In this document: positions 6,965 to 16,800 of the stretch, one piece after another
How positions within the stretch are numbered: position 1 is the stretch's first letter
How the letters are laid out: each line of letters opens with the position of its first letter
NCBI GenBank assembly: GCA_045597645.1
Contig: JAZLKM010000042.1
Span: forward strand, 1-55,016
Reading direction: 5' to 3'
DNA from: JAKSSE01 sp045597645
GTDB taxonomy: Bacteria; Bacillota; Clostridia; Lachnospirales; Lachnospiraceae
Length of the DNA: 55,016 nt
Notes under the pieces: generated by a model
Told to the model about the DNA's origin: nothing
Database searches by the model: none
The model's input: the letters and a program-made list of their open reading frames with translations, nothing else
Program-made: the position numbers and the translations under genes

Positions 6965-7972
6965 TTAGAGAATCGTAACTCCACGCTCTTTTGCATACTC
7001 AATTACTTCATCTGGCCATATTGATGCATGCACCTCACCGATGTGAGCTTTTCTAAGGAAGAACATACAAATACGTGACTGTCCGATTCCTCCACCCACT
7101 GTATAAGGCAGTTTTTTCTCAATAATAGCCTTCTGGAATGGCAGTTCCTTCCTGTCATTGCAGCCCGCCTGCTCTAACTGGCTTACAATAGAATCCTCGT
7201 CTACGCGAATTCCCATACTTGACAATTCAAGCGGAATATCAAGTACCGGGTAGTAAACAATAATATCTCCATTTAAATGCCAATCATCATAGTCTGGCGC
7301 ACGTCCATCATGAGGTTTTCCGTCGCCAAGCTTATCACCAATTTCCATTAGGAAAATAGCGCCGTATTCCTTGGCTGCCTCATACTCTCTCTCTTTACGA
7401 GTGAGATCTGGATATTTTTCCTCCAGCTCATAGGTGGTTACAAACGTAATATTTTCCGGAAGAATCGGCTGCACATATTCGTAGTTATTGCTCACATATT
7501 TCTCTGTGGTGCGAAGTGCATCATATACGCTCTTAACAATAAACTTGAGAGTATCTTTGTTGCGCATATCTTTGGTGATAACACGCTCCCAATCCCACTG
7601 GTCCACATATATTGAATGAATGTTATCAGTGTCCTCGTCACGACGAATAGCATTCATGTCGGTGTAGAGTCCCTCACCCACATTGAAGCCATAACGTCCC
7701 AATGCCATTCTCTTCCACTTTGCAAGAGAATGCACCACTTCAACTACCTTGCCTGATTCTTTTACATCAAAGGATACTGCTCTCTCAACACCATTAAGAT
7801 TGTCGTTCAATCCTGTTTCCGGTGCTACAAAAAGCGGTGCCGATACGCGGTGAAGATTAAGCTGGGTAGCCAGCTCCTGCTGAAAGCAGTCCTTTACCTT
7901 TTTAATTGCAATCTGTGTCTCCTTCAGGTTAAGTGCAGGCTTATATCCTTCAGGAATAGTGATACTTGCCAT
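6965..7972 (-). CDS. asnA: aspartate-ammonia ligase (asparagine synthetase A)
   Basis: 335 residues from ATG 7972 (MASITIPEGYKP). An earlier in-frame ATG at 7996 is possible, but its GGAGG is 11 bases away. AGAGAGG lies 7 bases before 7972 and family members begin a few residues before IPEGY. The protein makes asparagine from aspartate, ammonia and ATP. AsnA hallmarks are visible: VVHSLAKWKR, YTDMNAIRRDED, SIYVDQWDWE, APDYDDW, LSSMGIRVD and GGGIGQSR. It resembles a class II aminoacyl-tRNA synthetase core without a tRNA-binding domain. It lies directly downstream of asnS, so the cell would make asparagine and charge it from one transcript. Confidence 0.96.
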   Translation of the reverse strand: MASITIPEGYKPALNLKETQIAIKKVKDCFQQELATQLNLHRVSAPLFVAPETGLNDNLNGVERAVSFDVKESGKVVEVVHSLAKWKRMALGRYGFNVGEGLYTDMNAIRRDEDTDNIHSIYVDQWDWERVITKDMRNKDTLKFIVKSVYDALRTTEKYVSNNYEYVQPILPENITFVTTYELEEKYPDLTRKEREYEAAKEYGAIFLMEIGDKLGDGKPHDGRAPDYDDWHLNGDIIVYYPVLDIPLELSSMGIRVDEDSIVSQLEQAGCNDRKELPFQKAIIEKKLPYTVGGGIGQSRICMFFLRKAHIGEVHASIWPDEVIEYAKERGVTIL

Positions 7973-8025
7973 TTTGTTGCCTCTCTCTTTCATCATCTTA
8001 TCAATATCCTCCGAAGAGGAAAAAA

Positions 8026-9411
8026 TTATAAGTCGCAGTTGCCTACGGTTCTTGGGAATGGAAGTACGTCACGGATGTTTCCCATACCAGTCATATACAT
8101 TACACAACGCTCAAATCCAAGTCCGAAACCAGCATGTCTTGTGCTGCCATATTTTCTAAGATCCATGTAGAATCCGTAGTCCTCTTCCTTAAGACCACAT
8201 TCAGCCATACGCTTCGCAAGAACATCATAGTTGTCTTCACGCTGTGATCCACCAATAATCTCGCCGATTCCAGGTACGAGGCAGTCCATAGCTGCAACAG
8301 TCTTTCCGTCCTCGTTAAGCTTCATGTAAAATGCCTTAATTTCCTTCGGATAATCAGTTACAAATACTGGGCGCTTGAATATCTGCTCAGTAAGGAATCT
8401 CTCATGCTCAGTCTGTAAGTCGCAGCCCCAGCTAACCTTATAGTCAAACTTGTCGTTATGCTTAGAAAGCTCCTCGATAGCCTCTGTATAAGTGATGCGT
8501 CCAAAGTCGCTGTTTGCTACATGCTCAAGGCGCTCTATAAGTCCCTGATCTACAAACTGGTTAAAAAATGCCATCTCCTCAGGAGCGTTCTCTAGCACAT
8601 AGTTTATGATGTACTTAAGCATGCCCTCTGCCAGCATCATATCATCCTCGAGATCTGCGAACGCAATTTCTGGCTCAATCATCCAGAACTCAGCTGCATG
8701 TCGGGTTGTGTTAGAGTTCTCAGCTCTAAATGTAGGTCCAAAGGTATAAATGTTTTTGAAAGCCTGTGCGTAGGTCTCACCATTTAGCTGGCCTGACACC
8801 GTAAGGTTGGTAGCATGTCCAAAGAAATCCTGTGAGAAATCCACTGAGCCATCATCCAGCCTTGGAATGTTGTTAAGATCAAGTGTGGTAACCTGGAACA
8901 TTTCTCCAGCACCCTCGCAATCACTTCCTGTAATAAGCGGAGTATGTACGTACACAAAGTTTCTCTCTTGGAAATACTTGTGAATTGCATACGCGCACAG
9001 CGATCTTACGCGAAAAACTGCCTGGAAAGTGTTAGTTCTTGGGCGAAGATGTGTAATGGTACGAAGATACTCAAATGAGTGGCGCTTCTTCTGTAATGGG
9101 TAATCAGGTGTTGACGCTCCTTCAATAGCAATTTCAGTCGCCTGAATCTCAAAAGGCTGCTTAGCATCTGGAGTAACAAGTACCTTTCCAGTTACAACAA
9201 TAGCAGCTCCAACATTGAGATGACGTATCTCCTCAAAATTTGCCATCTCGTCATGGAATACTACCTGTATAGGCTCAAAAAAAGTACCGTCATTTAACAC
9301 TATGAAGCCAAAGCTCTTCGAATCACGGATTGATCTAACCCATCCTCCAAGTTCAACCTCTTTGCCATCATAGTCTTTGTAGCTTTTAAATAATTCTCTG
9401 TTTGTAATCAT
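8026..9411 (-). CDS. asnS: asparaginyl-tRNA synthetase
   Basis: 461 residues. An N-terminal OB-fold anticodon-binding domain (about 15-100, VELGGWVRSIRDSK) is followed by a class II catalytic core. Motif-like elements include THLRPRT, TFRAENSNTTRHAAEFWMIE and GFGLGFERCVMYMTG. The Asn-type signature and length distinguish it from AspS, which is present separately at 45832-47607. Direct charging of tRNA-Asn is therefore expected. The gap to the upstream response-regulator gene is 29 bases with no terminator or T-box leader, so it is read as part of the long operon. Confidence 0.95.
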   Translation of the reverse strand: MITNRELFKSYKDYDGKEVELGGWVRSIRDSKSFGFIVLNDGTFFEPIQVVFHDEMANFEEIRHLNVGAAIVVTGKVLVTPDAKQPFEIQATEIAIEGASTPDYPLQKKRHSFEYLRTITHLRPRTNTFQAVFRVRSLCAYAIHKYFQERNFVYVHTPLITGSDCEGAGEMFQVTTLDLNNIPRLDDGSVDFSQDFFGHATNLTVSGQLNGETYAQAFKNIYTFGPTFRAENSNTTRHAAEFWMIEPEIAFADLEDDMMLAEGMLKYIINYVLENAPEEMAFFNQFVDQGLIERLEHVANSDFGRITYTEAIEELSKHNDKFDYKVSWGCDLQTEHERFLTEQIFKRPVFVTDYPKEIKAFYMKLNEDGKTVAAMDCLVPGIGEIIGGSQREDNYDVLAKRMAECGLKEEDYGFYMDLRKYGSTRHAGFGLGFERCVMYMTGMGNIRDVLPFPRTVGNCDL

Positions 9412-9440
9412 CTCTAGTCTTCTTCCTATATTAATTAGTT

Positions 9441-10403
9441 CTATCTCAACCTTGTTGATCTATAGCCCTCGCCCGCAGAGCCTGCTCCTCCGCCCAACGG
9501 TGACGACGTTGTAGTAGTTGCACCACTATTAAGCACTGGTCTATTGTTTTTCTTAAGCTTATCCAGCATATTTCTAATGATGCTTTCAGCCTCAATATCA
9601 TCGAATTCACGAAGTGCTGTATGCGCCGACTCCACAGCCATAATAATGTCCTCGTCCAGCTCATAATTCCTGAACTCTATAAGCTTTTCCTTCGCGTCAT
9701 TAAGCCTAAAATTCTCAAGATCGTCAAGGATATACAATAGTCTTGCCGATATCTCTGCCTGGTTTATTGGCATGCTCACAGACTTATTTGCATTACCTAA
9801 TTCCTTGCCAATAATGCTGGCCACACGCTGAATAAGCGCTTGCGCTGCTTCAACATTTCCTGCCTGCATCTTAGCCTTGGCATTATGTACTCGACCAGCT
9901 AGCTCTTCTTGCAGCTGATATCGAAGTACCTCCTCTGTCTTTGTAATTGCCGGCTTAAGTCTACCTTCAGCAAGATCTCTGTCAATCTCAGTAATACGAT
10001 TGTAGAGCTCGTCAGTCTCCATAGGTAGCACACCAAGACGCTTAAACACTCGCTCAATGCGGTCTTTAAGATCATCGGGATCAAATGGTTTTGTCACATA
10101 ATCCATAATTCCAAGCTTACTACCCTCAAGTACAGTATTGGCATCCTTGCGGGCTGTAAGGAAAATAACCGGTACAACTACACCATTGTCCTGTGTCCTA
10201 ATCTCCTTAAGGGTCTCTATACCATCCATAATTGGCATCTGCACATCCAGGAGGATTAAATCTACCTTATTTTGGTATAGATATTTGATTGCACGTCTGC
10301 CAGTCATCATAGGGATAACTTCATACTTATCCTTAAGTTCCTGCTCTAGCGTTGCCAAATTCACGGTGTTATCATCAACAACCATGACTCTCATCTTTTC
10401 CAA
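9441..10403 (-). CDS. response regulator with receiver domain and helical, non-DNA-binding C-terminus
   Basis: 320 residues. The receiver domain (1-125) has Asp10/Asp11, phospho-acceptor Asp53 (LLDVQMP), Thr83 and Lys105 (TKPFD). Residues 130-290 are helical with no HTH, GGDEF, EAL or other output domain I recognise. The tail is a low-complexity Thr/Ser/Gly stretch ending in RSTRLR. It probably acts through protein contact or as a phosphate sink. The start is TTG at 10403 because GGAGG lies 6 bases upstream; the next ATG is 15 bases from it. It is the likely target of the two hybrid kinases encoded just upstream. Confidence 0.85.
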   Translation of the reverse strand: MEKMRVMVVDDNTVNLATLEQELKDKYEVIPMMTGRRAIKYLYQNKVDLILLDVQMPIMDGIETLKEIRTQDNGVVVPVIFLTARKDANTVLEGSKLGIMDYVTKPFDPDDLKDRIERVFKRLGVLPMETDELYNRITEIDRDLAEGRLKPAITKTEEVLRYQLQEELAGRVHNAKAKMQAGNVEAAQALIQRVASIIGKELGNANKSVSMPINQAEISARLLYILDDLENFRLNDAKEKLIEFRNYELDEDIIMAVESAHTALREFDDIEAESIIRNMLDKLKKNNRPVLNSGATTTTSSPLGGGAGSAGEGYRSTRLR

Positions 10404-10414
10404 ATCCTACCTCC

Positions 10415-13261
10415 TTAAATGGTCTCTAACAGTTCAGAAAGCAACTGCTCTGCTCCATCATCATCGTACATTTTAAATTTATTCTTGATAATACGCAAGC
10501 GTACTTCAATATTTGTGTCTATCTTGCAATTCAAGATTTCATCAAGCTTCATTGCTGCTTCCTTTGACTTAAAGCTTTCTGACAGGTTCAGTACCTCCTG
10601 TACAGCAACCTTAACCTCAGCATCAGTCATCGATGCAGTCCGTTGCTCCGCTTCTTCTTTACTTATCTTACCCACCTTACGCAATACTCGCTCCATCTCT
10701 CCAAGTATTGCGTTGTAGCTTGAAAGCAATCCCTCAATATGGTCATCTATGAATGCATAATTGCCATCTTTGCCTGCGAACTCATGCTGCTTTGCCAGTT
10801 CTGATAGAGCCTTCGCTCCAACATTAGCAGCTGCGCTCTTAAGTCCATGCACTTCGATTACGTAATTGTCCCAATCGTTCTTTTCCTTGAGGTTTGCGAT
10901 GTATCCACGTTTCTCAAGTCCATCCATGTAAAATAACTCAACCAATTCAAGGTATGTTTCCACACCGCCACTGTGCATTCCAACACCTTCGCGGACATCC
11001 ACACCTTCCATGAAGATGCCTGCAAGCTCGTCCTCGTTATATTCTGCTTCCTCTACCACATCTCCAGTGACACTTCTCTTTTCCGCTGGAATCCACTTAA
11101 GAAGCATCTTATGCAGTTCAACCTTATCAATAGGCTTGGCCAAAAAGTCAGCAAATCCATTGCTTTGGAACATCTCCTTAGCACCACGGAATGAGTTGGC
11201 AGTAAGTGCGATGATTGTAGGCACATGCTCTGCATCCTTCTTATTCTCAAGGATGTGTTTGGTAGCCTCAATACCATCCATCTCCGGCATCATGTGATCC
11301 ATGAGTATAATATCGTAGTCTTTCTCTGCAGTCTTTCCAATTGCATCTACACCACTTTGTACCTGATCAACCGCAAATCCATATGCTGAAAGCATTCCAG
11401 AAGCAACCTTAAGATTAATCTTATTGTCATCAACAAGAAGAATGTTAACAGAAGGTGCCGCAAACATCTCGTCGTTTGTATCTTCTTCCTCAACATTCAT
11501 GCCCACTTCTCGCACAGTAGTCTGGCAATCGCACTTTTGCTCAATTGTCACTCTAAATGTAGTGCCTTTGCCATATTCGCTTTCTACGTCGATATGACCA
11601 TTCATCATCTCAACGAAGCTCTGGGCTATAGCAAGACCAAGTCCTGTTCCCTCTATACTCTCATTTTCAGATGACTCAACACGGGCAAATCGCTCGAAGA
11701 GTCTAGCCAGATCTTCCTCCTTGATACCTACACCGGTATCTTCAATTGAGAAAATCAAATCGTATACATCATCCCTCTTGTGTCTATACGTAGCACCTAA
11801 GGTAACAAATCCATTCTTAGTATACTTAATCGCGTTATTGATTATATTAATCAGTACCTGTTTTATTCTGCCATCATCACCTATGAATTCAGCTGGCATC
11901 TCCAGGTCCATATCCATTCTCAGCTGTAATCCATTCTCAAGTGCTGGGACCTTAACCACATTAATGGTCTCCTCCAGCAATGTCTGAATATGATATCTGC
12001 TCTCTATCATATTCATGGTACCACTTTCCACCTTTGAAATATCCAAAATATCATTGATAATTCTTAGTAGATTTTTGGAAGCAGTCTTAATGTCTACAGC
12101 ATAATCATATATTTTCTGACCTCTAGCTTCCTCAATTATGAGCTCAGACATACCTACTATTGCATTCATAGGCGTACGTATCTCATGGCTCATGTTTGCC
12201 AAAAATCTTGATTTAGCCAGGTTAGCCTCATCCGCCTGATTTCTGAGCTCCATAACCTCGCCTACAAAAGCAAAGGTGTCTGTAATATCATCCAGAATCA
12301 AAAGCTGGCCTTTGGACTGTCCGCTGCTGTCCTTCATAGGGGTAAGGACACCTCGCAGATACTTGTCACGATACTCCACCTCCTGTCTTTCCCCAGCATC
12401 AAAATACTCAATGGGAAAATCACACACCTCTGATATCTTTATGCCTTCTTTATTCTTCAATTCAGGAATAAGTCGAATCGCAGCATCGTTGGTTTTAAGA
12501 ATAGTCATATCATCCAATAATGCAATAATAATAGTATCGAGATAATGCATAACTGAATCAACAGTTTCATGCTCTATACTAAAATTACCATCCTTCATGT
12601 ATCCGAATGCCATAATCATAAGGCAGGATGTCTGTACAAAAGCAAGCGGACAAGCCTCTGCCGGGAAGAATCCCATAATAGTCAGTACAACAAATACCCA
12701 TGGGAAAATGATTGTTACCATCCACAACTGCACTATCTTCTTGCGATGCGGCATCCCAGGTTTGTACAAGAAGAAAATACACCTTACTATTGCTGCCAGC
12801 GAAGGGACTCCTATAAACAAAATATTAAATATCGATGAAAGTGGCGCAAAGCCTCTTGCCAGTCTCGGATAGATTCCTTCTGTAATATATTCCTGTGACT
12901 TGTACAGCATTGACAGCCCACCAGGTATTGTAGTAATCACTAAATACAATACCGGCCCCATCTGCATAGCTGTCCTAAACCATCTGGGATATTTCCTTCC
13001 CACAAATTCGTCAATGCAATTATTTGCAAAAACGTAGAAGAACATGAACGAAACAAAGAACATACTATGGGCATACCCTGCTAGTACCTCGTCTTTTACA
13101 ATTTGTCCCAGCAGCATTGCCATATTCATGAAATCCAATGCGATAACTACTGATAGGAAGCTTTTTTCTCTTATATGCACCTTTCCGCTCATTAAAATGA
13201 CTGTCATCACGACGGACAACAAAGTACACAAGCCTTGTAAAATTAAAATAAAAGCATACAT
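10415..13261 (-). CDS. membrane hybrid sensor histidine kinase with receiver and HPt domains
   Basis: 948 residues. The N-terminus has about seven hydrophobic segments (1-220), a 7TM-type sensor region without a periplasmic domain. A PAS-like segment (235-330) precedes HisKA with His359 (NMSHEIRTPMNAIVG). An HATPase domain follows (NIINNAIKYT, DTGVGI, GTGLGLAI), then a receiver with Asp655 (ILMDHMMPEMDG) and an HPt domain with His805 (VHGLKSAAANVGA). A helical tail follows. All phosphorelay stations are in one chain. It is 11 bases before the response regulator and 5 bases after the second kinase, so the three form a cassette. Confidence 0.92.
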   Translation of the reverse strand: MYAFILILQGLCTLLSVVMTVILMSGKVHIREKSFLSVVIALDFMNMAMLLGQIVKDEVLAGYAHSMFFVSFMFFYVFANNCIDEFVGRKYPRWFRTAMQMGPVLYLVITTIPGGLSMLYKSQEYITEGIYPRLARGFAPLSSIFNILFIGVPSLAAIVRCIFFLYKPGMPHRKKIVQLWMVTIIFPWVFVVLTIMGFFPAEACPLAFVQTSCLMIMAFGYMKDGNFSIEHETVDSVMHYLDTIIIALLDDMTILKTNDAAIRLIPELKNKEGIKISEVCDFPIEYFDAGERQEVEYRDKYLRGVLTPMKDSSGQSKGQLLILDDITDTFAFVGEVMELRNQADEANLAKSRFLANMSHEIRTPMNAIVGMSELIIEEARGQKIYDYAVDIKTASKNLLRIINDILDISKVESGTMNMIESRYHIQTLLEETINVVKVPALENGLQLRMDMDLEMPAEFIGDDGRIKQVLINIINNAIKYTKNGFVTLGATYRHKRDDVYDLIFSIEDTGVGIKEEDLARLFERFARVESSENESIEGTGLGLAIAQSFVEMMNGHIDVESEYGKGTTFRVTIEQKCDCQTTVREVGMNVEEEDTNDEMFAAPSVNILLVDDNKINLKVASGMLSAYGFAVDQVQSGVDAIGKTAEKDYDIILMDHMMPEMDGIEATKHILENKKDAEHVPTIIALTANSFRGAKEMFQSNGFADFLAKPIDKVELHKMLLKWIPAEKRSVTGDVVEEAEYNEDELAGIFMEGVDVREGVGMHSGGVETYLELVELFYMDGLEKRGYIANLKEKNDWDNYVIEVHGLKSAAANVGAKALSELAKQHEFAGKDGNYAFIDDHIEGLLSSYNAILGEMERVLRKVGKISKEEAEQRTASMTDAEVKVAVQEVLNLSESFKSKEAAMKLDEILNCKIDTNIEVRLRIIKNKFKMYDDDGAEQLLSELLETI

Positions 13262-13266
13262 GGAGC

Positions 13267-15465
13267 CTACATACCTCCTTCAGTCTTTTCCTGAATTACA
13301 ACCTTATCCGGTGGCAACCATCTAGCAAGCAAATCACCCAGTTCGCTTCGTTCAAACGGCTTAAACAGACAATCGTTTAGTCCCTCTGCCACAAATTTTT
13401 CTCTAGCACCTTCACTAACGTCAGCAGTGACCGCTACTATAGGCACTTTGCTTACTGCTATATCCGAGCTCTTTATTCTCTTAGCTGTCTCTATTCCATC
13501 CATTCCTGGCATGAGATAGTCCATAAGAATAAGATCAACTTCCGCATTCTTACTAAGATAGATTAGTGCTTCCTCACCACTTTCCGCATGATATACGCGG
13601 CATTTAAATGTCTCTAATAGTCTAATAATTGTTCTTGCATTGAGTGGGTCGTCCTCCACCAACAGGACTCTTACAGATACGCATATTACATTGTACTGTG
13701 TCAGTCCTGCACGTTTAAGATTTGTCACCACAGGAGTTGCATCCACAACAGTAATAGGTAATGTTACAGTTACTGTAGTGCCAACCCCGACATTACTCTC
13801 AACGAAGATAGTACCATTCATAAGATTTATCAGCTGCTTGGCAACCGTCAGTCCAAGGCCAATACCCTTCTCATGCTTGTATGATACGTTGGTTCCTATC
13901 GAAAACGCCAGGTAGATATTTTCCAGAGTCTCCTCTGTCATACCTACACCTGTATCGCGTATAACGAATTCCATCTCTCCGTTTCGTCCACTCTTGCTGG
14001 TATATTTTGTAGAAAATACTACTCTTCCACGCTTAGTAAACTTAAATGCATTCTCAAGAATAATCTCCAGAATCTGATTTATGACTTCCACATCTCCATA
14101 TATGATAGATGGAGTTCTGGGGTCTAACCTTACGTCGTAGAACACATGCTCATCTGCATTGAATCTGGTCTTAACCTCTCTTTCAATATAAGATGCCTGG
14201 TCTGCCACGCTGAAATTCTTTTCATTTAAAGCAAATACACCATCTGACATTGCCAAAATGTCAAACATAAAGTCAACATATCGCAGAATCACACGGCCGC
14301 TATTTCTGATAATCGTAATATTGTCCTTATCATCATCGCCAGCTTTATCTAAAAGTTGCTCAGACAGACCTATTACTGCATTAAGTGGAGTCCTGATTTC
14401 ATGCGTCATATTGGTGACAAAGTCATTTCTGCCCTCCAAAAGCTGTGCTGAACGGCGTTCGGTGGCAACTTCTTCGTTAATGTTTCTAAATAGAAACATC
14501 TCTCCAATAAAGCTCTCCTCATCCTCAAGTCTAGTATGGGTGACAGCGTAGATATCATCATCATACTCAAACCTAAACTCATCATTTTGTTTTAGCAAAC
14601 TGATATCAAGGTCTATATCATTTAAAAAATCGTCAACAGTCAGCACCATTTTATCGCTGTCCTGGAGTCCAAATATCTTCTCTGCCTGGAAGTTATAAAC
14701 CTCGAGTCGTCCGGTATTATCAAACATGGCCACCATGGTATCCAGGTGATTCATGATGAACTGATTTAACAGTGCCTCATGCTGCCCTCCATTGCGATAA
14801 GTATCCCAGTACACTGTAAGACCGATTATGAAGAAAATAATATATGACAACGATACCATCTGGAATTGTGCCATATAATATATATAGATATGAATAGCCA
14901 TTCCGATGATGATAATCGAATCAAGCATCAGGAATTTGCTTCTATTGATTTTTACTGAATGAAACAGCCTGTACGTAATAAGTCCTATGGATGCAAAAAT
15001 CAGTCCATAACATACAAAGCTGTGAAAACCGTAAGCCGGTAATCTGTGGTAGTCCCAATACACGCCGGAAGACCACAGGAACGAATATACAATTGCAAGC
15101 TTACCTGTCAGAAGATTACTAAAGTCAAGCACAAAGTCCAAAATAGTAACGGCATTTACCATGTATCTAACCCATGACGGATAGTACTTTTCGCTCTCAG
15201 TAGTATATACAGCATATTCAAACAGATTGTATGCCATGCCTGTTGTAAGCGCAAAAATCAGAGCGTATGCAATATTTGCTAACGTCCTGTCGTATACCAG
15301 CATTGTAACCAGATACATGATATTGGTCAGTGCACTCATGACGAGTGCCCTACTTACTGCTTTTTCCTTCTTCGATTGTTGTTTACGAATCGATGATACT
15401 GCCAGTGTAATATTAATCAGTACAAAGCCAGCATATATTGTTCGTATGAAATCGTATAAGCTCAA
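13267..15465 (-). CDS. membrane hybrid sensor histidine kinase without HPt
   Basis: 732 residues. Six to seven transmembrane segments (1-220) are organised like those of the next kinase. A PAS-like domain (232-330) follows, then HisKA with His355 (NMTHEIRTPLNAVIG) and HATPase (ENAFKFTKRG, DTGVGM, GIGLGLTVA). The receiver carries Asp649 (LILMDYLMPGMDG) and Lys702. It lacks an HPt domain, so its phosphate would have to pass through the HPt of the neighbouring kinase. The start is TTG at 15465, which directly follows the purD stop with GAGG upstream; no good ATG exists before residue 43. Confidence 0.9.
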   Translation of the reverse strand: MSLYDFIRTIYAGFVLINITLAVSSIRKQQSKKEKAVSRALVMSALTNIMYLVTMLVYDRTLANIAYALIFALTTGMAYNLFEYAVYTTESEKYYPSWVRYMVNAVTILDFVLDFSNLLTGKLAIVYSFLWSSGVYWDYHRLPAYGFHSFVCYGLIFASIGLITYRLFHSVKINRSKFLMLDSIIIIGMAIHIYIYYMAQFQMVSLSYIIFFIIGLTVYWDTYRNGGQHEALLNQFIMNHLDTMVAMFDNTGRLEVYNFQAEKIFGLQDSDKMVLTVDDFLNDIDLDISLLKQNDEFRFEYDDDIYAVTHTRLEDEESFIGEMFLFRNINEEVATERRSAQLLEGRNDFVTNMTHEIRTPLNAVIGLSEQLLDKAGDDDKDNITIIRNSGRVILRYVDFMFDILAMSDGVFALNEKNFSVADQASYIEREVKTRFNADEHVFYDVRLDPRTPSIIYGDVEVINQILEIILENAFKFTKRGRVVFSTKYTSKSGRNGEMEFVIRDTGVGMTEETLENIYLAFSIGTNVSYKHEKGIGLGLTVAKQLINLMNGTIFVESNVGVGTTVTVTLPITVVDATPVVTNLKRAGLTQYNVICVSVRVLLVEDDPLNARTIIRLLETFKCRVYHAESGEEALIYLSKNAEVDLILMDYLMPGMDGIETAKRIKSSDIAVSKVPIVAVTADVSEGAREKFVAEGLNDCLFKPFERSELGDLLARWLPPDKVVIQEKTEGGM

Positions 15466-15466
15466 A

Positions 15467-16738
15467 TTATGCCTCGTCTATAGCCTTTCCTATATCGTGT
15501 CTCATATATTTGCCTTCAAAATCTATCCACTCAGTCGCCTTATATGCATTGGCTCTGGCAGTCTTAAGGTCGACTCCTGTAGCGGTTATTCCTAGCACAC
15601 GACCACCACTAGTCACAATCTTACCATCCTTAAGTGCCGTACCTGCATGGAAGCAGAAATAATCATCCTCATCATCAAAGGCTTCAAAGCCTGATATTTC
15701 ATAGCCCTTTTCATAAGCCACCGGATATCCAGCAGAAGCAAGAACTACACATACTGCCGCGTTATCCTCGAAGTCAAGCTCGTACTTATCAAGGTTGCCG
15801 TCAACACATGCCTCAAATATTTCAAGCAGGTCTGACTTCATACGCGGAAGCACGACCTGAGTCTCCGGATCGCCAAATCTCGCATTATACTCAAGCACCT
15901 TTGGTCCATCAGGTGTAAGCATTAATCCAAAGAAAATTATTCCCTTAAACTCTCTGCCCTCAGCAGCCATTGCATCTACGGTTTTCTGATAGATGTTAGC
16001 TCTGCAGAACGCATCAACCTCATCTGTATAGAACGGACTTGGAGAAAAGGTTCCCATGCCGCCGGTGTTAAGACCTGTGTCGCCATCACCAGCTCTCTTG
16101 TGGTCCTGAGCGCTAGTCATGATGCGAATAGTCTTGCCATCGACAAATGAAAGCACTGACACCTCGCGCCCAGTCATGAATTCCTCCACAACCATCTTGT
16201 TTCCTGAAGCGCCGAACTTCTTATCAACCATAATCTCAGCCACACCTGCTTTAGCCTCATCGAGAGTATTGCAAATGAGTACTCCCTTTCCGAGAGCCAG
16301 ACCATCGGCTTTAAGAACTATGGGCATCTTAGCTGTCTCAAGATATTTCAATGCATCATCAGCATTGTCAAATGTCTCATATGCTGCAGTTGGAATGTTG
16401 TACTTTTTCATCAATTCCTTTGAAAAAGCTTTGCTTCCTTCAAGTATTGCAGCGTTGGCTCTAGGTCCAAAGATGCGAAGTCCCTCAGCCTCAAATGCGT
16501 CTACGATACCTCCAACAAGCGGATCGTCCATTCCGACTACAGTAAGGTCGATGGCATTATCCTTAGCAAAGGCTACAAGTGCATCAAAATCCATAGCCTT
16601 AATCGGCACACACTCAGCATCAAGACCTATACCTGCATTACCTGGTGCACAGTATATCTTAGTGGCCTTCGGGCTCTTTTTTAAGCTTTTAATAATAGCA
16701 TGCTCTCTTCCACCGCTACCTACTACAAGTATCTTCAT
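15467..16738 (-). CDS. purD: phosphoribosylamine-glycine ligase
   Basis: 423 residues, usual family length. It joins phosphoribosylamine and glycine using ATP in the second step of purine synthesis. An N-terminal Rossmann-like domain (VVGSGGREHAI) precedes an ATP-grasp core (MPIVLKADGLALGKGV, NTGGMGTFSP, FNARFGDPE-like YNARFGDPETQ). It lies downstream of galK with a 50-base gap and overlaps the downstream kinase start region. purE, purM and purN are in the same run; purF, purL, purC, purB and purH are not in this window. Confidence 0.96.
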   Translation of the reverse strand: MKILVVGSGGREHAIIKSLKKSPKATKIYCAPGNAGIGLDAECVPIKAMDFDALVAFAKDNAIDLTVVGMDDPLVGGIVDAFEAEGLRIFGPRANAAILEGSKAFSKELMKKYNIPTAAYETFDNADDALKYLETAKMPIVLKADGLALGKGVLICNTLDEAKAGVAEIMVDKKFGASGNKMVVEEFMTGREVSVLSFVDGKTIRIMTSAQDHKRAGDGDTGLNTGGMGTFSPSPFYTDEVDAFCRANIYQKTVDAMAAEGREFKGIIFFGLMLTPDGPKVLEYNARFGDPETQVVLPRMKSDLLEIFEACVDGNLDKYELDFEDNAAVCVVLASAGYPVAYEKGYEISGFEAFDDEDDYFCFHAGTALKDGKIVTSGGRVLGITATGVDLKTARANAYKATEWIDFEGKYMRHDIGKAIDEA

Positions 16739-16781
16739 GTTAATCTCCTATCGTAGTCGCTAACTAAATAAACATCATTGC

Positions 16782-16800
16782 GCTCATCTTACAGATGAGC
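16782..16800 (-). other. intercistronic hairpin enclosing the galK stop codon
   Basis: GCTCATC-TGTAA-GATGAGC is a perfect 7-bp stem whose loop contains the TAA stop of galK. No T-run follows, so it is more likely an mRNA-stability or processing element than a terminator. Confidence 0.5.

Noticed and set aside
16119..16763. 214-codon plus-strand ORF
   Set aside because: It is antisense to purD, whose motifs are intact; its Ser/Pro/Thr-rich sequence is a shadow.
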